Program-made: the position numbers and the translations under genes
Notes under the pieces: model-generated
Told to the model about the DNA's origin: nothing
Database searches by the model: none
Seen by the model: only the letters and a program-made list of their open reading frames with translations
Shown here: one piece after another, positions 1-9,583 of the stretch
Layout of the letters: each line of letters begins with the position of its first letter
Position numbering within the stretch: the stretch's first letter is position 1
Origin: Pseudomonas reactans
GTDB lineage: Bacteria > Pseudomonadota > Gammaproteobacteria > Pseudomonadales > Pseudomonadaceae
Length of the DNA stretch: 64,000 bases
Direction: 5' to 3'
Assembly (NCBI RefSeq): GCF_013385825.1
Contig: NZ_JACAPG010000027.1
Coordinates: forward strand, 253 to 64,252

Positions 1-135
1 GCACACCGAGCCTAGGCGAGGTGCCGAGTGTTGGGGCGAAGCGTTTTTGGTTACTTTTTGCGCTCTTCAAAAAGTGACCCGCTGTAAGAGCGGAACCAAT
101 CGCAGCCGTTACCGCAGCAACGGATATGTCCCCAA
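1..135. repeat. Dispersed intergenic repeat fragment of Pseudomonas type
   Basis: This stretch beyond the 3' end of wspR has no convincing gene. It contains a short palindrome (GCCTAGGC near 10-17), then a segment that reads through a lysine/arginine-rich pseudo-ORF starting near 47. From memory, the core around 75-125 (ending AACGGATATGT) recurs between genes in many fluorescent Pseudomonas genomes and is often miscalled as a hypothetical protein. It is cut by the left edge. Repeat status is an inference that needs a self-BLAST. Confidence 0.5.
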
Positions 136-142
136 AAACGCC

Positions 143-1144
143 CTACTCAATCCCCACCTGATTCCGCCCATTATGCTTAGCCGTATACAACCCCTTATCC
201 GCCGCCAAGATCACCTGCCGGCAATCCGTCCCCTGCTGCGGTGTCATGGTCGACAGCCCGATACTGATAGTCAGACTCGACCCCTCGGTCGGCGCGTTAT
301 GCGGAATCTTCAGCGCCGCCACCGCCATGCGCAGCTTCTCGGCCACCAACCGCGCCCCGCCCGGCGAGGTATTAGGCAGCACCAGGGCAAACTCCTCACC
401 CCCATAGCGCGCCGGCAAATCCGAAGGCCGACTGCTCGCCTCACGAATGGCCGCCGCCACCTTTCGCAACGCCTCATCCCCTTCAACATGCCCAAAGCTG
501 TCGTTATAGGTCTTGAAGAAATCCACATCAATCATCAACAACGACAACTGAGTCTGATCACGCATGGCCCGACGCCACTCCAGCTCCAGGTATTCATCAA
601 AGTGACGGCGGTTGGACAACCCGGTCAGGCCATCGGAGTTCATCAGCCGTTGCAGTACCAGGTTGGTGTCCAGCAACTGCTGCTGGCTGACCCGTAGCGC
701 ACGATAAGCCGCATCCCGCTGCAACAGGGTCATGTAGGACCGCGAGTGATAGCGAATACGCGCCACCAATTCGATGTTATCCGGCAGCTTGACCAGATAA
801 TCATTGGCCCCGGCAGAGAACGCCGCGCTCTTGATCAGCGGATCTTCTTTGGTGGACAGCACGATAATCGGGATATTCGCAGTGGCCGGGTGATTGCGGT
901 ATTCACGCACCAGGGTCAGGCCATCAAGGCCGGGCATCACCAGATCCTGCAGGATGACCGTCGGCTTGATGCGGATCGCCTGGGCAATCGCCTGGTGCGG
1001 GTCGGCACAGAAGTGGAAGTCGATATTTTCTTCATGGGCCAGGCCACGCCGCACGGCTTCACCGATCATGGCCTGGTCGTCGACCAGCAACACCATGGCG
1101 GCATTTTCGTCGGTCTTGATGTCGTCGATCTGTAAATCATTCAT
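143..1144 (-). CDS. wspR: Diguanylate cyclase response regulator WspR
   Basis: This is the 333 aa output protein of the Wsp surface-sensing system, making cyclic di-GMP from two GTP when phosphorylated by WspE. The N-terminal receiver domain has an acidic pair near D22-D23 and phospho-acceptor D67 in QDLVMP. A linker helix leads to the GGDEF domain from about residue 165, with an intact GGEEF active site at 248-252. The RPSD motif at 239-242 is the RxxD product-inhibition I-site, so feedback control should work. It is the last gene of the wsp operon, separated by about 50 bp from wspF. Length and motifs match P. fluorescens/P. aeruginosa WspR. Confidence 0.97.
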   Translation of the reverse strand: MNDLQIDDIKTDENAAMVLLVDDQAMIGEAVRRGLAHEENIDFHFCADPHQAIAQAIRIKPTVILQDLVMPGLDGLTLVREYRNHPATANIPIIVLSTKEDPLIKSAAFSAGANDYLVKLPDNIELVARIRYHSRSYMTLLQRDAAYRALRVSQQQLLDTNLVLQRLMNSDGLTGLSNRRHFDEYLELEWRRAMRDQTQLSLLMIDVDFFKTYNDSFGHVEGDEALRKVAAAIREASSRPSDLPARYGGEEFALVLPNTSPGGARLVAEKLRMAVAALKIPHNAPTEGSSLTISIGLSTMTPQQGTDCRQVILAADKGLYTAKHNGRNQVGIE

Positions 1145-1195
1145 GTGCAGTCACCTGAATTACTACCTGCCAGCCAGCACCGCGAGAAGTCTTGT

Positions 1196-2206
1196 TCATT
1201 TTGCAAAGACCTCCAGCAATCGGGGTGCAATTCTATCCAGTGGGCGAATTTCAACAGCAGCATCAATTGCCGCCGCCGCTTTGGGCATGCCATACACCGC
1301 CGAGCTTTGCTGATCCTGGGCGATGGTCAAATAACCTTGTTCACGCAGCAACTTGAGGCCCTGAGCCCCGTCGCGCCCCATGCCGGTCAGCAATACGCCG
1401 ACCGCATCGCCATTCCAGTGGCTGGCCACGCTTTCGAAAAACACGTCGATCGAAGGCCGGTAGATCTCGTTCACCGGCTCTGCGGTATAGGCTAGCGTGC
1501 CATTTTTCAACAGACGAATGTGGTGATTGGTGCCGGCCAGCAGCACCACGCCACTTTGCGGGGGTTCGCCTTCACGGGCCAGGCGCACCGGCAGGCCGGA
1601 GGCGCTGCCCAGCCACTCGGCCATGCCGGCAGCGAACACCTGATCCACATGCTGCACCAGCACAATGGCGGCGGGAAAGTCCCGGGGCAAGCCCTTGAGC
1701 AGGATTTCCAGGGCCGCCGGACCACCGGCCGACGAACCGATCGCCACCAGGCTCTGGCGTTTACCGGTGATTCGCGGCGCAACGGTTTCAGCACGTACGC
1801 GGCTACCGCGTTGGCCGATCAACCAGCCAATGTTGAGGATCTTGCGCAACAGCGGCGCCGCCGCATCCTTGGGGTTGCCCACGCCCAGGGGCGGTGTGTC
1901 CACCACGTCCAGAGCGCCGTGACCCATGGCTTCGAACACCCGGCTGACGTTGGCCTGGCGGTCGACGGTCACAATCACGATGGCGCACGGGGTCTCGGCC
2001 ATGATCTGGCGGGTGGCTTCCACGCCGTCCATCACCGGCATGATCAGGTCCATCAGGATCAGGTCCGGCGTCAGTTCGGCACACTGCTGCACCGCTTCCA
2101 GGCCATTACTGGCCACCCACACCACCTGGTGCGCAGGCTCGAAGCTCAAGGCGCGGCGCAAGGCTTCCACCGCCAGGGGCATGTCATTGACGATCGCAAT
2201 CCTCAT
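1196..2206 (-). CDS. wspF: Chemotaxis-type methylesterase WspF (CheB family)
   Basis: This 336 aa protein has a receiver domain (acidic D8, phospho-acceptor D53 in LMDLIMP) followed by a CheB methylesterase domain. The catalytic triad is visible: S159 in IGSSAGG, H186 in QHVDQ and D279 in GMGRDG. WspF demethylates the receptor WspA and so resets the Wsp signal. Loss-of-function mutations in it give the wrinkly-spreader phenotype. The frame here is open and full length with all catalytic residues, so the system should not be locked on. Its ATG overlaps the wspE stop as ATGA, which implies translational coupling. Confidence 0.97.
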   Translation of the reverse strand: MRIAIVNDMPLAVEALRRALSFEPAHQVVWVASNGLEAVQQCAELTPDLILMDLIMPVMDGVEATRQIMAETPCAIVIVTVDRQANVSRVFEAMGHGALDVVDTPPLGVGNPKDAAAPLLRKILNIGWLIGQRGSRVRAETVAPRITGKRQSLVAIGSSAGGPAALEILLKGLPRDFPAAIVLVQHVDQVFAAGMAEWLGSASGLPVRLAREGEPPQSGVVLLAGTNHHIRLLKNGTLAYTAEPVNEIYRPSIDVFFESVASHWNGDAVGVLLTGMGRDGAQGLKLLREQGYLTIAQDQQSSAVYGMPKAAAAIDAAVEIRPLDRIAPRLLEVFAK

Positions 2207-4470
2207 GCCCGCGCGCCTCCGATCAGTTCCACCACGGCGTCCAGCAGGGCGTCATCATGAAAACTGGCTTTGGCTAAATAATAGTCGGCGCCGGCGTCCA
2301 GTCCACGACGTCGGTCTTCTTCGCGATCCTTGTAGGACACCACCATCACCGGCAACGATTGCAGGCGACTGTCACGGCGCAAGAGTGTGACCAATTCAAT
2401 ACCGTCCATACGAGGCATATCAATATCAGTGATCAACAGGTCAAAGTCTTCGGAGCGCAAGGCGTTCCAACCGTCCATGCCATCGACCGCTACGGCCACT
2501 TCATAACCACGATTGAGTAACAATTTGCGTTGCAGTTCACGCACGGTCAGCGAGTCATCCACCACCAGCACCCGTTTGCGCGGCGCTTCGGTGGCCTGCT
2601 GGCTGCGCCGAGCGATACGCTCCAGGCGGCCGGTGTTGAGCAGTTTGTCCACCGAGCGCAGCATGTCTTCGACATCAACGATCAATACCACCGAGCCGTC
2701 ATCGAGCAACGCGCCTGCGGAAATGTCCTGGACTTTGCCCAGACGATCATCCAGCGGCAGCACCACCAGAGTACGCTCGCCGATAAAACGCTCCACGGCA
2801 ACCCCATACACGGCATCGCGCTCGCGGATCACCACGACCTTCAAGGTGTCCGACGGACTCTGCCCCGCCGGCCTCTGCAGCAACTGGCTCGCGGCGACCA
2901 GGCCGACATGCCGGCCTTCGTGCCAGAAATGCTGGCGTCCTTCCAGTTGCACGATATCGTCCGGCGCCAGGTCGCACATGCGCTCGATGTGGGCCAGCGG
3001 GAACGCGTAGGCCTCTTCGCCGACTTCCACCACCAGGCTGCGTACCACCGACAAGGTCAGCGGCACTTCAAGGTGGAAACGACTACCCTGCCCCGCCGTC
3101 TGCTCCAGCACCACCGCGCCACGCAGTTGGCGCACCATATGCTGCACCGCATCCAGGCCGACACCACGCCCGGACACTTCGGTGACCTTGTCGCGCAGGC
3201 TGAACCCCGGCAGGAACAGGAACGTCAGCAACTCTTCTTCGCTCAGGCGCAGAGCGGTTTCCAGCGGAGACAGATGCCGGTCGACGATGGTGCCGCGCAG
3301 GCGTTCCAGGTCAACGCCATTGCCGTCATCACTCAATTCCAGTACCAGCAAGCCGGCCTGGTGGGACGCGCGCAGGCGGATCAGGCCTTCAGCCGGCTTG
3401 CCTGCGAGCAGACGTTGCTCAGGCATTTCGATGCCGTGGTCGACCGCATTGCGCAACAAATGGGTGAGCGGCGCTTCGAGTTTTTCCAGCACGTCACGGT
3501 CGACCTGGGTCTTTTCGCCCTCGATCTCCAGGCGCACCTGCTTGCCGAGGCTGCGGCCAAGGTCGCGCACCATGCGCACTTGCCCGGCCAGGACATCGGC
3601 AAACGGACGCATGCGACAGGCCAGCGCCGTGTCATACAGCACCTGGGCGCGCTGCCCGGCCTGCCAGCCGAACTCATCCAGCTCAGCGGTTTTTTCCGCC
3701 AGCAGGGCCTGGGCTTCGCTGAGCAGGCGGCGGGTGTCAGCCAGTGCTTCTTGGGCTTCCAGGTTCAGATTTTGGGTCTTGAGTTGCCCGTCCAGCGTAT
3801 CCAAGGCACGCACGCTCTGGCTTTGAATGCGCTTGAGGCGCTGCAAGCTGGCCAGGTAGGGTTTGAGCCGCTGGGTTTCCACCAGGGATTTGCTCGACAG
3901 GTCGAGCAGGCTGTTCAGACGCTCCGCGGTTACCCGCAGCACGCGCTCGCCGCCTTCGGTCATGCGTTTGTTCTGCCGCGGCGGCTCAGCAGCCACTGGC
4001 AGTGCGGGCTCGGGCTCCGGCGGCAGCTCTTCAACGACAGCCGCCGGTTCTGGCGGCGGCGCAGGCTTGACCGGCGCCTGCGACGGATCCAGCAGGCGTT
4101 CCATCAGCGCCACGTAGGCTTCGATATCCGCCGGCCCCACGTTATTGCCGGGCGTAGCGATGCGCATCAGCAGGTCGGTGCCTTGCAGCAACGCATCAAT
4201 ATGTTCGGGTTGCAGGTACAGGCGACTTTCCTGGGCGCTGACCAGGCAATCTTCCATCACATGGGAGACGCTGACCCCGGCGTCTACCCCGACGATACGT
4301 GCCGCGCCCTTGAGCGAGTGCGCAGCGCGCATGCAAGCCTCAAGCTGGTCGGCCTGGGTCGGGTTGCGTTCCAGGGCCAGCAGGCCCGCGCTCAGGACCT
4401 GGGTCTGCGCATCGGCTTCCAGGCTGAACAGTTCCAGCAGCGAGGCATCGCGCATCTGGTCGGGGGTCAT
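2203..4470 (-). CDS. wspE: Hybrid CheA-type histidine kinase WspE
   Basis: This is a 755 aa hybrid sensor kinase of the CheA class. Domains in order are an Hpt domain with phospho-histidine H51 in AAHSLKGAAR, a proline/glutamate-rich linker (about 135-175), a dimerisation segment, the HATPase domain, a CheW-like regulatory domain, and a C-terminal receiver beginning at RVLVVDDS. It phosphorylates WspR and WspF. The frame is open 69 bp further upstream, but the ATG at 4470 overlaps the wspD stop as ATGA and matches the family start (MTPDQMRD), so I use that one. Confidence 0.96.
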   Translation of the reverse strand: MTPDQMRDASLLELFSLEADAQTQVLSAGLLALERNPTQADQLEACMRAAHSLKGAARIVGVDAGVSVSHVMEDCLVSAQESRLYLQPEHIDALLQGTDLLMRIATPGNNVGPADIEAYVALMERLLDPSQAPVKPAPPPEPAAVVEELPPEPEPALPVAAEPPRQNKRMTEGGERVLRVTAERLNSLLDLSSKSLVETQRLKPYLASLQRLKRIQSQSVRALDTLDGQLKTQNLNLEAQEALADTRRLLSEAQALLAEKTAELDEFGWQAGQRAQVLYDTALACRMRPFADVLAGQVRMVRDLGRSLGKQVRLEIEGEKTQVDRDVLEKLEAPLTHLLRNAVDHGIEMPEQRLLAGKPAEGLIRLRASHQAGLLVLELSDDGNGVDLERLRGTIVDRHLSPLETALRLSEEELLTFLFLPGFSLRDKVTEVSGRGVGLDAVQHMVRQLRGAVVLEQTAGQGSRFHLEVPLTLSVVRSLVVEVGEEAYAFPLAHIERMCDLAPDDIVQLEGRQHFWHEGRHVGLVAASQLLQRPAGQSPSDTLKVVVIRERDAVYGVAVERFIGERTLVVLPLDDRLGKVQDISAGALLDDGSVVLIVDVEDMLRSVDKLLNTGRLERIARRSQQATEAPRKRVLVVDDSLTVRELQRKLLLNRGYEVAVAVDGMDGWNALRSEDFDLLITDIDMPRMDGIELVTLLRRDSRLQSLPVMVVSYKDREEDRRRGLDAGADYYLAKASFHDDALLDAVVELIGGARA

Positions 4471-5168
4471 GTGAGGCTCCGGGTCACGGCGGACAACAAT
4501 TGCGCCTCGTCCAGCCACCGCAAGCTGCGGCCTTTCCACTGCAACACGCCTTGGGTGTAGCGCGCGCTGGCCTGGGTGCCGGAGGCCGAAGCCGCCTTCA
4601 AGGTGCGCTCATCAATGGCGTGGATCCCGTCGACTTCATCCACCGGCACCACCACCGGGCCATCCTGCGCGGCGATGATCAGCATGCGCGGCATGATGCG
4701 GCCACCGCTGGCGCCGTTGCTGGTGACGTCCAGGCCGAGCAGTTCCACCAGCGAAAGGCACGCCACCAGCGCACCCCGCACATTGGCCACGCCGAGCAAC
4801 GCGCGCGAGCGTTGGTGCGGCAGGGAATGTATCGGTTGCAACGGCGCGACTTCCACCAGGCAACGGGTGGCAATGCCCAACCATTCTTCGCCGAGACGGA
4901 ACATCAGCAAAGAACGGGTGACCACATCTTCGCCCAGCTCGACAGCGGCATGCGGGCGATGCGCGTCTTGCTGCAAGGCGTAGCGGTCCAGCAACCGCGT
5001 GGCTGCTGCCGAGTACACCGAGCAGTTGCAGCAATGGATATGGTCCGCCAGCAACGGGCAGGATTTGTCGCCATGGATGCCGATGCGGTTCCAGCAGTCG
5101 TCGATGGCTTGGGTGTCGGCCAGGGTCAGGTCCAGGCCGGCGGTGTCGAGCGCCTCGGTGTTACTCAT
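4467..5168 (-). CDS. wspD: CheW-like coupling protein WspD
   Basis: This 233 aa protein has a CheW domain in its C-terminal two thirds (from about residue 80, 'LLMFRLGEEWLGI' onward). The N-terminal extension carries a cysteine-rich patch (CPLLADHIHCCNC). Two CheW-like adaptors, WspB and WspD, link the receptor WspA to the kinase WspE. Both ends overlap neighbours: its stop overlaps the wspE start and its start overlaps the wspC stop, so the genes are packed as one translationally coupled unit. Position and order fix the identity. Confidence 0.94.
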   Translation of the reverse strand: MSNTEALDTAGLDLTLADTQAIDDCWNRIGIHGDKSCPLLADHIHCCNCSVYSAAATRLLDRYALQQDAHRPHAAVELGEDVVTRSLLMFRLGEEWLGIATRCLVEVAPLQPIHSLPHQRSRALLGVANVRGALVACLSLVELLGLDVTSNGASGGRIMPRMLIIAAQDGPVVVPVDEVDGIHAIDERTLKAASASGTQASARYTQGVLQWKGRSLRWLDEAQLLSAVTRSLT

Positions 5169-6424
5169 CGTTTGGACTCACTGTCAGCTCGCTCGCTACG
5201 GGCGGCCCGCGCCTGCAAGCGGCGCGCTCCCGCACTGTCGCCTTGGGATTCGAGCAACGCGGCCAGGTGCATCAAGGCCTGCGGGTGCTGGGGTTCCAGG
5301 TACAAGGCTTTTCGATAATAACCCTGGGCTTCCAGGGCGCTGCCGGCCACGTCGCTGAGCAGCCCGAGCCAGTAGAACACCTGGGCGGCCGGCGGGTGGT
5401 TGCTCAAATACTGTTCGCACGCGGCGCGGGCTTCAGCACTCTTGCCTTCATTGGCCAGGGTGGCGATGCGACTGAGCAAGTCACCCGCATCGGTGTGCGG
5501 CGCCTTGATCGGCACCACTTGGGCGCTGACCGTACTGAACGGCCGTGGCTTACTTGGAATCGGCGCTGCACTACGTTGCGGGATGGGCGCGGCAATCGGC
5601 ACAAACACCGGCTCAGGCTTGACCGGTTCGGCATGCCGACTGAAGGCAAACGACTGCGGCACCCCAATGGAACGCATGCCGTGACGCCCCAACAGGCTGC
5701 CCTCAGCCGGGCCGATAAACAACACGCCATCCACGTGGGTCAGGCCCTTGAGCACGTCGAACACTTGCTTCTGGGTCGGCTGGTCGAAGTAGATCAGCAG
5801 GTTGCGGCAGAACACGAAATCGTAGCTCGCTTCATTGGCCAGCAAGCCCGGATCGAGCAGGTTGCCCACTTGCAGGCGCACCTGCTCGCGTACTCGGTCG
5901 GCAATGTGGTAACCATCGCCATACTCGGTGAAATGGCGGTCGCGAAACGCGATATCGCCCCCACGAAACGAGTTCCTACCATACACCCCGCGCCGCGCAC
6001 GCTCCACCGACAGCGGGCTGACATCCAGGCCCAGCACCTTGAACTGGTGCGGCGCGAGGCCTGCGTCCAGCAAGGCCATGGCAATCGAATAAGGTTCTTC
6101 ACCGGTGGAGCACGGCAGGCTGAGGATGCGCAGGGCGCGCATCTGCTTGATTTCGATCAGGCGCGCCTTGGCCAGGCGGGCCAGAGTCGCGAACGATTCG
6201 GGGTAACGGAAAAACCAGGTTTCCGGGACGATCACTGCTTCGATCAGTGCCTGCTGCTCATCCTCGGAACTTTGCAGGTGCTGCCAGTACTCGCCGGCCG
6301 TTTGCGCATTGACGGCCTGGCTGCGCTGGCGCACCGCGCGTTCGATGATGGCTTCGCCGACCGACGCAACGTCCAGGCCGATGCGCTCTTTAAGGAAGGC
6401 AAAGAAGCGCGGATCGCTGCTCAT
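5165..6424 (-). CDS. wspC: CheR-type methyltransferase with TPR repeats, WspC
   Basis: This 419 aa protein combines an N-terminal CheR methyltransferase domain (SAM-binding region LPCSTGEEPYSIA; FCRNLLIYF motif later) with a proline-rich linker and C-terminal tetratricopeptide repeats. WspC methylates glutamates on WspA and opposes WspF, so it sets receptor adaptation. The TPR part (about 330-405) is typical of WspC and is thought to mediate protein contacts. The start overlaps the wspB stop and the stop overlaps the wspD start. Confidence 0.95.
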   Translation of the reverse strand: MSSDPRFFAFLKERIGLDVASVGEAIIERAVRQRSQAVNAQTAGEYWQHLQSSEDEQQALIEAVIVPETWFFRYPESFATLARLAKARLIEIKQMRALRILSLPCSTGEEPYSIAMALLDAGLAPHQFKVLGLDVSPLSVERARRGVYGRNSFRGGDIAFRDRHFTEYGDGYHIADRVREQVRLQVGNLLDPGLLANEASYDFVFCRNLLIYFDQPTQKQVFDVLKGLTHVDGVLFIGPAEGSLLGRHGMRSIGVPQSFAFSRHAEPVKPEPVFVPIAAPIPQRSAAPIPSKPRPFSTVSAQVVPIKAPHTDAGDLLSRIATLANEGKSAEARAACEQYLSNHPPAAQVFYWLGLLSDVAGSALEAQGYYRKALYLEPQHPQALMHLAALLESQGDSAGARRLQARAARSERADSESKR

Positions 6425-6933
6425 AGGCTCAGCTCGGCAGAAAACAGTACGGCGCGCACCTCATCGGTGAGCAGGTCATTCACGCCGATCCATTGCATCA
6501 AGCCCAACGCGTCTTCGCGCACCGGCCCCAGGTACGGCGCCTGGCGGTTGTCGAGGCCATAGGGCTGAAACTCCGTCGGATCGCAACGCAGCGTGTCGGT
6601 GGCCTGCTCCAGGATCAGTCCCAGCCAGCGTGCCTCGGTCCAGGGCTCGGGCTGGTAATTGACCAGCACCAGCCGCGTGCTGGTGCGCGCCTGGGCGGCG
6701 GTGCCGAAGGTCAAGGCGCTGAGATCGATCACGGGCACCAGCGCGCCACGGTGGGCAAAGATGCCTGCCACCCACAGCGGCGCATGGGCGATGGGTTTCA
6801 AAGGCAGGCGCGGTAGCACCTCGGCCACTTCGGTGGCCTTGAGGGCGTAACGTTCGTTGCCGATGTGAAACACCAGGAACAACGCCTTTTTCGCTGCCGG
6901 GACGGCACCGCGTTTAGCCGCGAGGTCGCTCAT
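6421..6933 (-). CDS. wspB: CheW-like coupling protein WspB
   Basis: This is a 170 aa single-domain CheW-family adaptor, recognised by the hydrophobic start FLVFHIGNERYALKA and the downstream segment around AHRGALVPVIDL. In the Wsp complex it bridges WspA and WspE, partly redundant in architecture with WspD. It lies directly after wspA: the wspA stop and the wspB ATG share one base at 6933. No anomaly is seen. Confidence 0.94.
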   Translation of the reverse strand: MSDLAAKRGAVPAAKKALFLVFHIGNERYALKATEVAEVLPRLPLKPIAHAPLWVAGIFAHRGALVPVIDLSALTFGTAAQARTSTRLVLVNYQPEPWTEARWLGLILEQATDTLRCDPTEFQPYGLDNRQAPYLGPVREDALGLMQWIGVNDLLTDEVRAVLFSAELSL

Positions 6934-8555
6934 CAGACTTTGAAACGCGACACGCCGCTGCGCAGACCGACCGCCACCTGGCTCAGCTCATCAATGGCAA
7001 AGCTGGCCTGGCGCAGGGACTCGACGGTCTGGCTGCTGGCATCGCCCAGTTGCACCAGGGCGTGGTTGATCTGCTCGGCACCGGTGGCCTGGGCCTGCAT
7101 GCCTTCATTGACCATCAACACCCGCGGCGCCAGCGCCTGCACCTGATGGATGATCTGCGACAACTGCTCGCCGACTTGCTGCACTTCAAACATGCCACGA
7201 CGCACTTCTTCGGAGAATTTGTCCATGCCCATCACGCCGGCGGACACCGCCGACTGGATCTCGCGCACCATCTGCTCGATGTCGTAGGTAGCCACGGCAG
7301 TCTGGTCGGCCAGGCGCCGCACTTCGGTGGCGACCACGGCAAAACCGCGACCGTATTCACCGGCCTTTTCGGCCTCGATCGCGGCGTTGAGCGACAGCAG
7401 GTTGGTCTGGTCGGCGACCTTGACGATGGTCACCACCACTTGGTTGATGTTGCCGGCCTTCTCATTGAGGATTGCCAGCTTGGCGTTGACCAGATCGGCC
7501 GCGCCCATCACCGAGTGCATGGTTTCTTCCATGCGCGCCAGGCCTTGCTGGCCGGAACCGGCGGCCACCGAAGCCTGGTCGGCGGCGGTGGACACTTCGG
7601 TCATGGTGCGCACGAGGTCCTTGGACGTGGCCGCGATTTCGCGGGAGGTGGCACCGATTTCGGTGGTAGTCGCAGCTGTTTCAGTGGCGGTGGCTTGCTG
7701 CTGCTTGGACGTGGCGGCAATCTCAGTCACCGATGTAGTGACCTGCACCGAAGAACGCTGGGCCTGGGACACCAGGGCGGTCAGCTCGGTCATCATGTCG
7801 TTGAAGCCGGTTTCGACGGCGCCGAACTCATCCTTGCGCTCCAGGTTCAAGCGCTTGCTCAAGTCGCCGTCGCGCATGGTTTCGAGGATGTCGACGATGC
7901 GCTGCATCGGCGCCATGATCGCGCGCATCAGCAACAGGCCGCACAGGCCGGCGGCGAGAATGGCGACGACCAACGACACAAACATGCTGATTTTCGCGGC
8001 GGAAACCGCATCATCGATTGCGTTGGTCGCACGGTCGGCGACGTTCTTGTTCTCGGTGATGATGTCGTTGAGCTTCATGCGGCCTGCGGTCCAGGTCGGC
8101 GTCAACTGGGTGTCGAACTCTTTGCGCGCGGCGGTCAGGTCACCGCGTTGCAGGCTTTCGAGCACGGTGGACAGGCTCTTGTTATAGGCCTGGTGCAGGG
8201 TTTCGAATCTGTCGAACTCGGACCGATCGTCACCACCAGCGATGGTTTTTTCGTAGTTATCCATCTGCTGCAAGATGCGCGCTTCAAAGGACTTGAATTC
8301 CGCCCGATCAGCGTCACTCAGCTGCTTGTTCTCACGCAGGCCCAGCAATTCCAGGGTCTGCAGGTAGCTGTCGACCCACGCGCTGCGAATCATGGAACTG
8401 AGATAGACACCCGGCACCGCATCATCGCGCACCGCGACTTCGCTGGTTTCGATCTTCAGCAACCGTGAATAGGAGACCACAACCATTAACAGCATGATGG
8501 CGATAATGACCGCAAAGCTTGCCAAGATCCGTTGGCGCAAGGTCCAGTTCTTCAC
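6933..8555 (-). CDS. wspA: Methyl-accepting chemotaxis protein WspA
   Basis: This is the 540 aa membrane receptor of the Wsp system. Transmembrane segments lie at about 10-29 and 189-211 and flank a helical periplasmic domain. A HAMP domain follows (about 212-265), then a long coiled coil whose conserved signalling tip includes NLLSLNAAIEAEKAGEYGRG. The Ala/Thr/Glu/Gln-rich stretch around 275-310 is typical of receptor helices that carry methylation sites. WspA responds to surface contact and drives WspE. It is the first gene of the seven-gene operon; the short leader (8556-8650) must hold the promoter, but I could not assign boxes. Confidence 0.96.
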   Translation of the reverse strand: MKNWTLRQRILASFAVIIAIMLLMVVVSYSRLLKIETSEVAVRDDAVPGVYLSSMIRSAWVDSYLQTLELLGLRENKQLSDADRAEFKSFEARILQQMDNYEKTIAGGDDRSEFDRFETLHQAYNKSLSTVLESLQRGDLTAARKEFDTQLTPTWTAGRMKLNDIITENKNVADRATNAIDDAVSAAKISMFVSLVVAILAAGLCGLLLMRAIMAPMQRIVDILETMRDGDLSKRLNLERKDEFGAVETGFNDMMTELTALVSQAQRSSVQVTTSVTEIAATSKQQQATATETAATTTEIGATSREIAATSKDLVRTMTEVSTAADQASVAAGSGQQGLARMEETMHSVMGAADLVNAKLAILNEKAGNINQVVVTIVKVADQTNLLSLNAAIEAEKAGEYGRGFAVVATEVRRLADQTAVATYDIEQMVREIQSAVSAGVMGMDKFSEEVRRGMFEVQQVGEQLSQIIHQVQALAPRVLMVNEGMQAQATGAEQINHALVQLGDASSQTVESLRQASFAIDELSQVAVGLRSGVSRFKV

Positions 8556-8650
8556 AGTAATTCCTCGAAGGGCCGATCAAATGCGGGGGAGTATAGCTGA
8601 GCAGAAGCCCTCATTTATCAACGGGTTTTGATGTAGCGCTCACAGAATGC

Positions 8651-8689
8651 AAAAACACCCCGGGCCTTGAAGGCATCCGGGGTGTTTTC
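8651..8689 (-). terminator. Rho-independent terminator
   Basis: A near-perfect inverted repeat (AAAACACCCCGG paired with CCGGGGTGTTTT) around a 14-nt loop lies just after the stop of the DUF533 gene on the minus strand. T-rich flanks on both sides make it possibly bidirectional. It separates that gene from the wsp operon. Confidence 0.85.
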
Positions 8690-8704
8690 GATAAAGCGAT
8701 AGGG

Positions 8705-9415
8705 TCAGAGTGAGGCCTGGCGCACCTGCTTTTCCAGTTCCAGCTTCAAGCCTGGCTCCAGTTTCAGTTGGCGCGCCAGTTCATCGAGGTAAGCCTTCTC
8801 CATAAAGTTTTCCTCATCCACCAGCATCACGCTGGCGATGTACATCTCGGCGGCCATTTCCGGCGTGCCGGCCGCTCGCGCCACGTCAGCCGGGTCCAGG
8901 GGCTTGTTGAGCTCGGCGTGCAGCCAGCTTTGCAGCTCGCGGTCGTTGTCCAGCTTGGTGAATTCGCCTTCGATCAATTCGCGCTCGCGCTCATCCACAT
9001 GGCCGTCGGCCTTGGCGGCAGCGACCAGCGCCTTGAGGATGCCTTGGCTGTGTAGCTCAACCTGGGCCGGCGGCAGACGGTCGATGGTTTGCGGTTCGCC
9101 TTGAGGTGCATTGGCCTGATTGGCCTGCCAGTTGCCGTAGGCTTTGTAGGCAATCACACCCAATGCCGCCAAACCGCCGTAGGTCAGGGCCTTGCCGCCG
9201 AATTTGCGGGCTTTCTTGTTGCCCAGCAGCAGGCCCATGGCGCCAGCCGCCAAGGCACCGCCGCCCGCGCCACCGAGCAAGCTGCCCAGGCCGCCACCGC
9301 CGAGCAAACCGCCCAGTGCACCTTTGTCGTCCTGCTTACGCTGGCCGCCGGCCTTGTTTTGCAACATGTCCTGGCCAGACTTGAGTAACTGATCGAGCAA
9401 TCCACGGGTATTCAT
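8705..9415 (-). CDS. DUF533/TerB-like membrane-associated protein (YebE-like)
   Basis: This 236 aa protein resembles E. coli YebE. A short helical start is followed by a strongly glycine-rich stretch (about 35-65), a hydrophobic segment (about 80-97, TYGGLAALGVIAYKAYG), and a C-terminal TerB-like helical domain with the acidic motif DGHVDERERE. The function is not known. The frame opens 27 bp earlier, but GGAGG lies 7 nt before the ATG at 9415, which decides the start. It stands alone, with a terminator after it and the divergent LysR gene upstream. Confidence 0.8.
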   Translation of the reverse strand: MNTRGLLDQLLKSGQDMLQNKAGGQRKQDDKGALGGLLGGGGLGSLLGGAGGGALAAGAMGLLLGNKKARKFGGKALTYGGLAALGVIAYKAYGNWQANQANAPQGEPQTIDRLPPAQVELHSQGILKALVAAAKADGHVDERERELIEGEFTKLDNDRELQSWLHAELNKPLDPADVARAAGTPEMAAEMYIASVMLVDEENFMEKAYLDELARQLKLEPGLKLELEKQVRQASL

Positions 9416-9583
9416 TCGTAGCCTCCAGACACTAGGGTTCATAGGACCAATAGGCTCCCAGCGTAAAACTAAGTGCCAAAAAGCCTCGATCTAGAGTGCT
9501 TCCAGATGTAACGCGGTCGCCCTTCGCTTAAATCGATATACACTCGAACAAATCTATAAAAACACCCCACTGGTAATTCCAGC

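Noticed and set aside
1196..2206. A wspF loss-of-function allele giving constitutive WspR activity
   Set aside because: The frame is full length and all three catalytic residues and the phospho-acceptor are intact.
2530..4560. 676-codon open frame on the plus strand opposite wspE
   Set aside because: It is a codon-bias shadow of wspE in high-GC DNA, rich in His/Gln/Arg with no recognisable domain, and wspE has complete domain content.
5243..8468. Long plus-strand open frames opposite wspC and wspA (439 and 472 codons)
   Set aside because: They lack ribosome sites and domains, and their composition mirrors the antisense of the conserved wsp genes.
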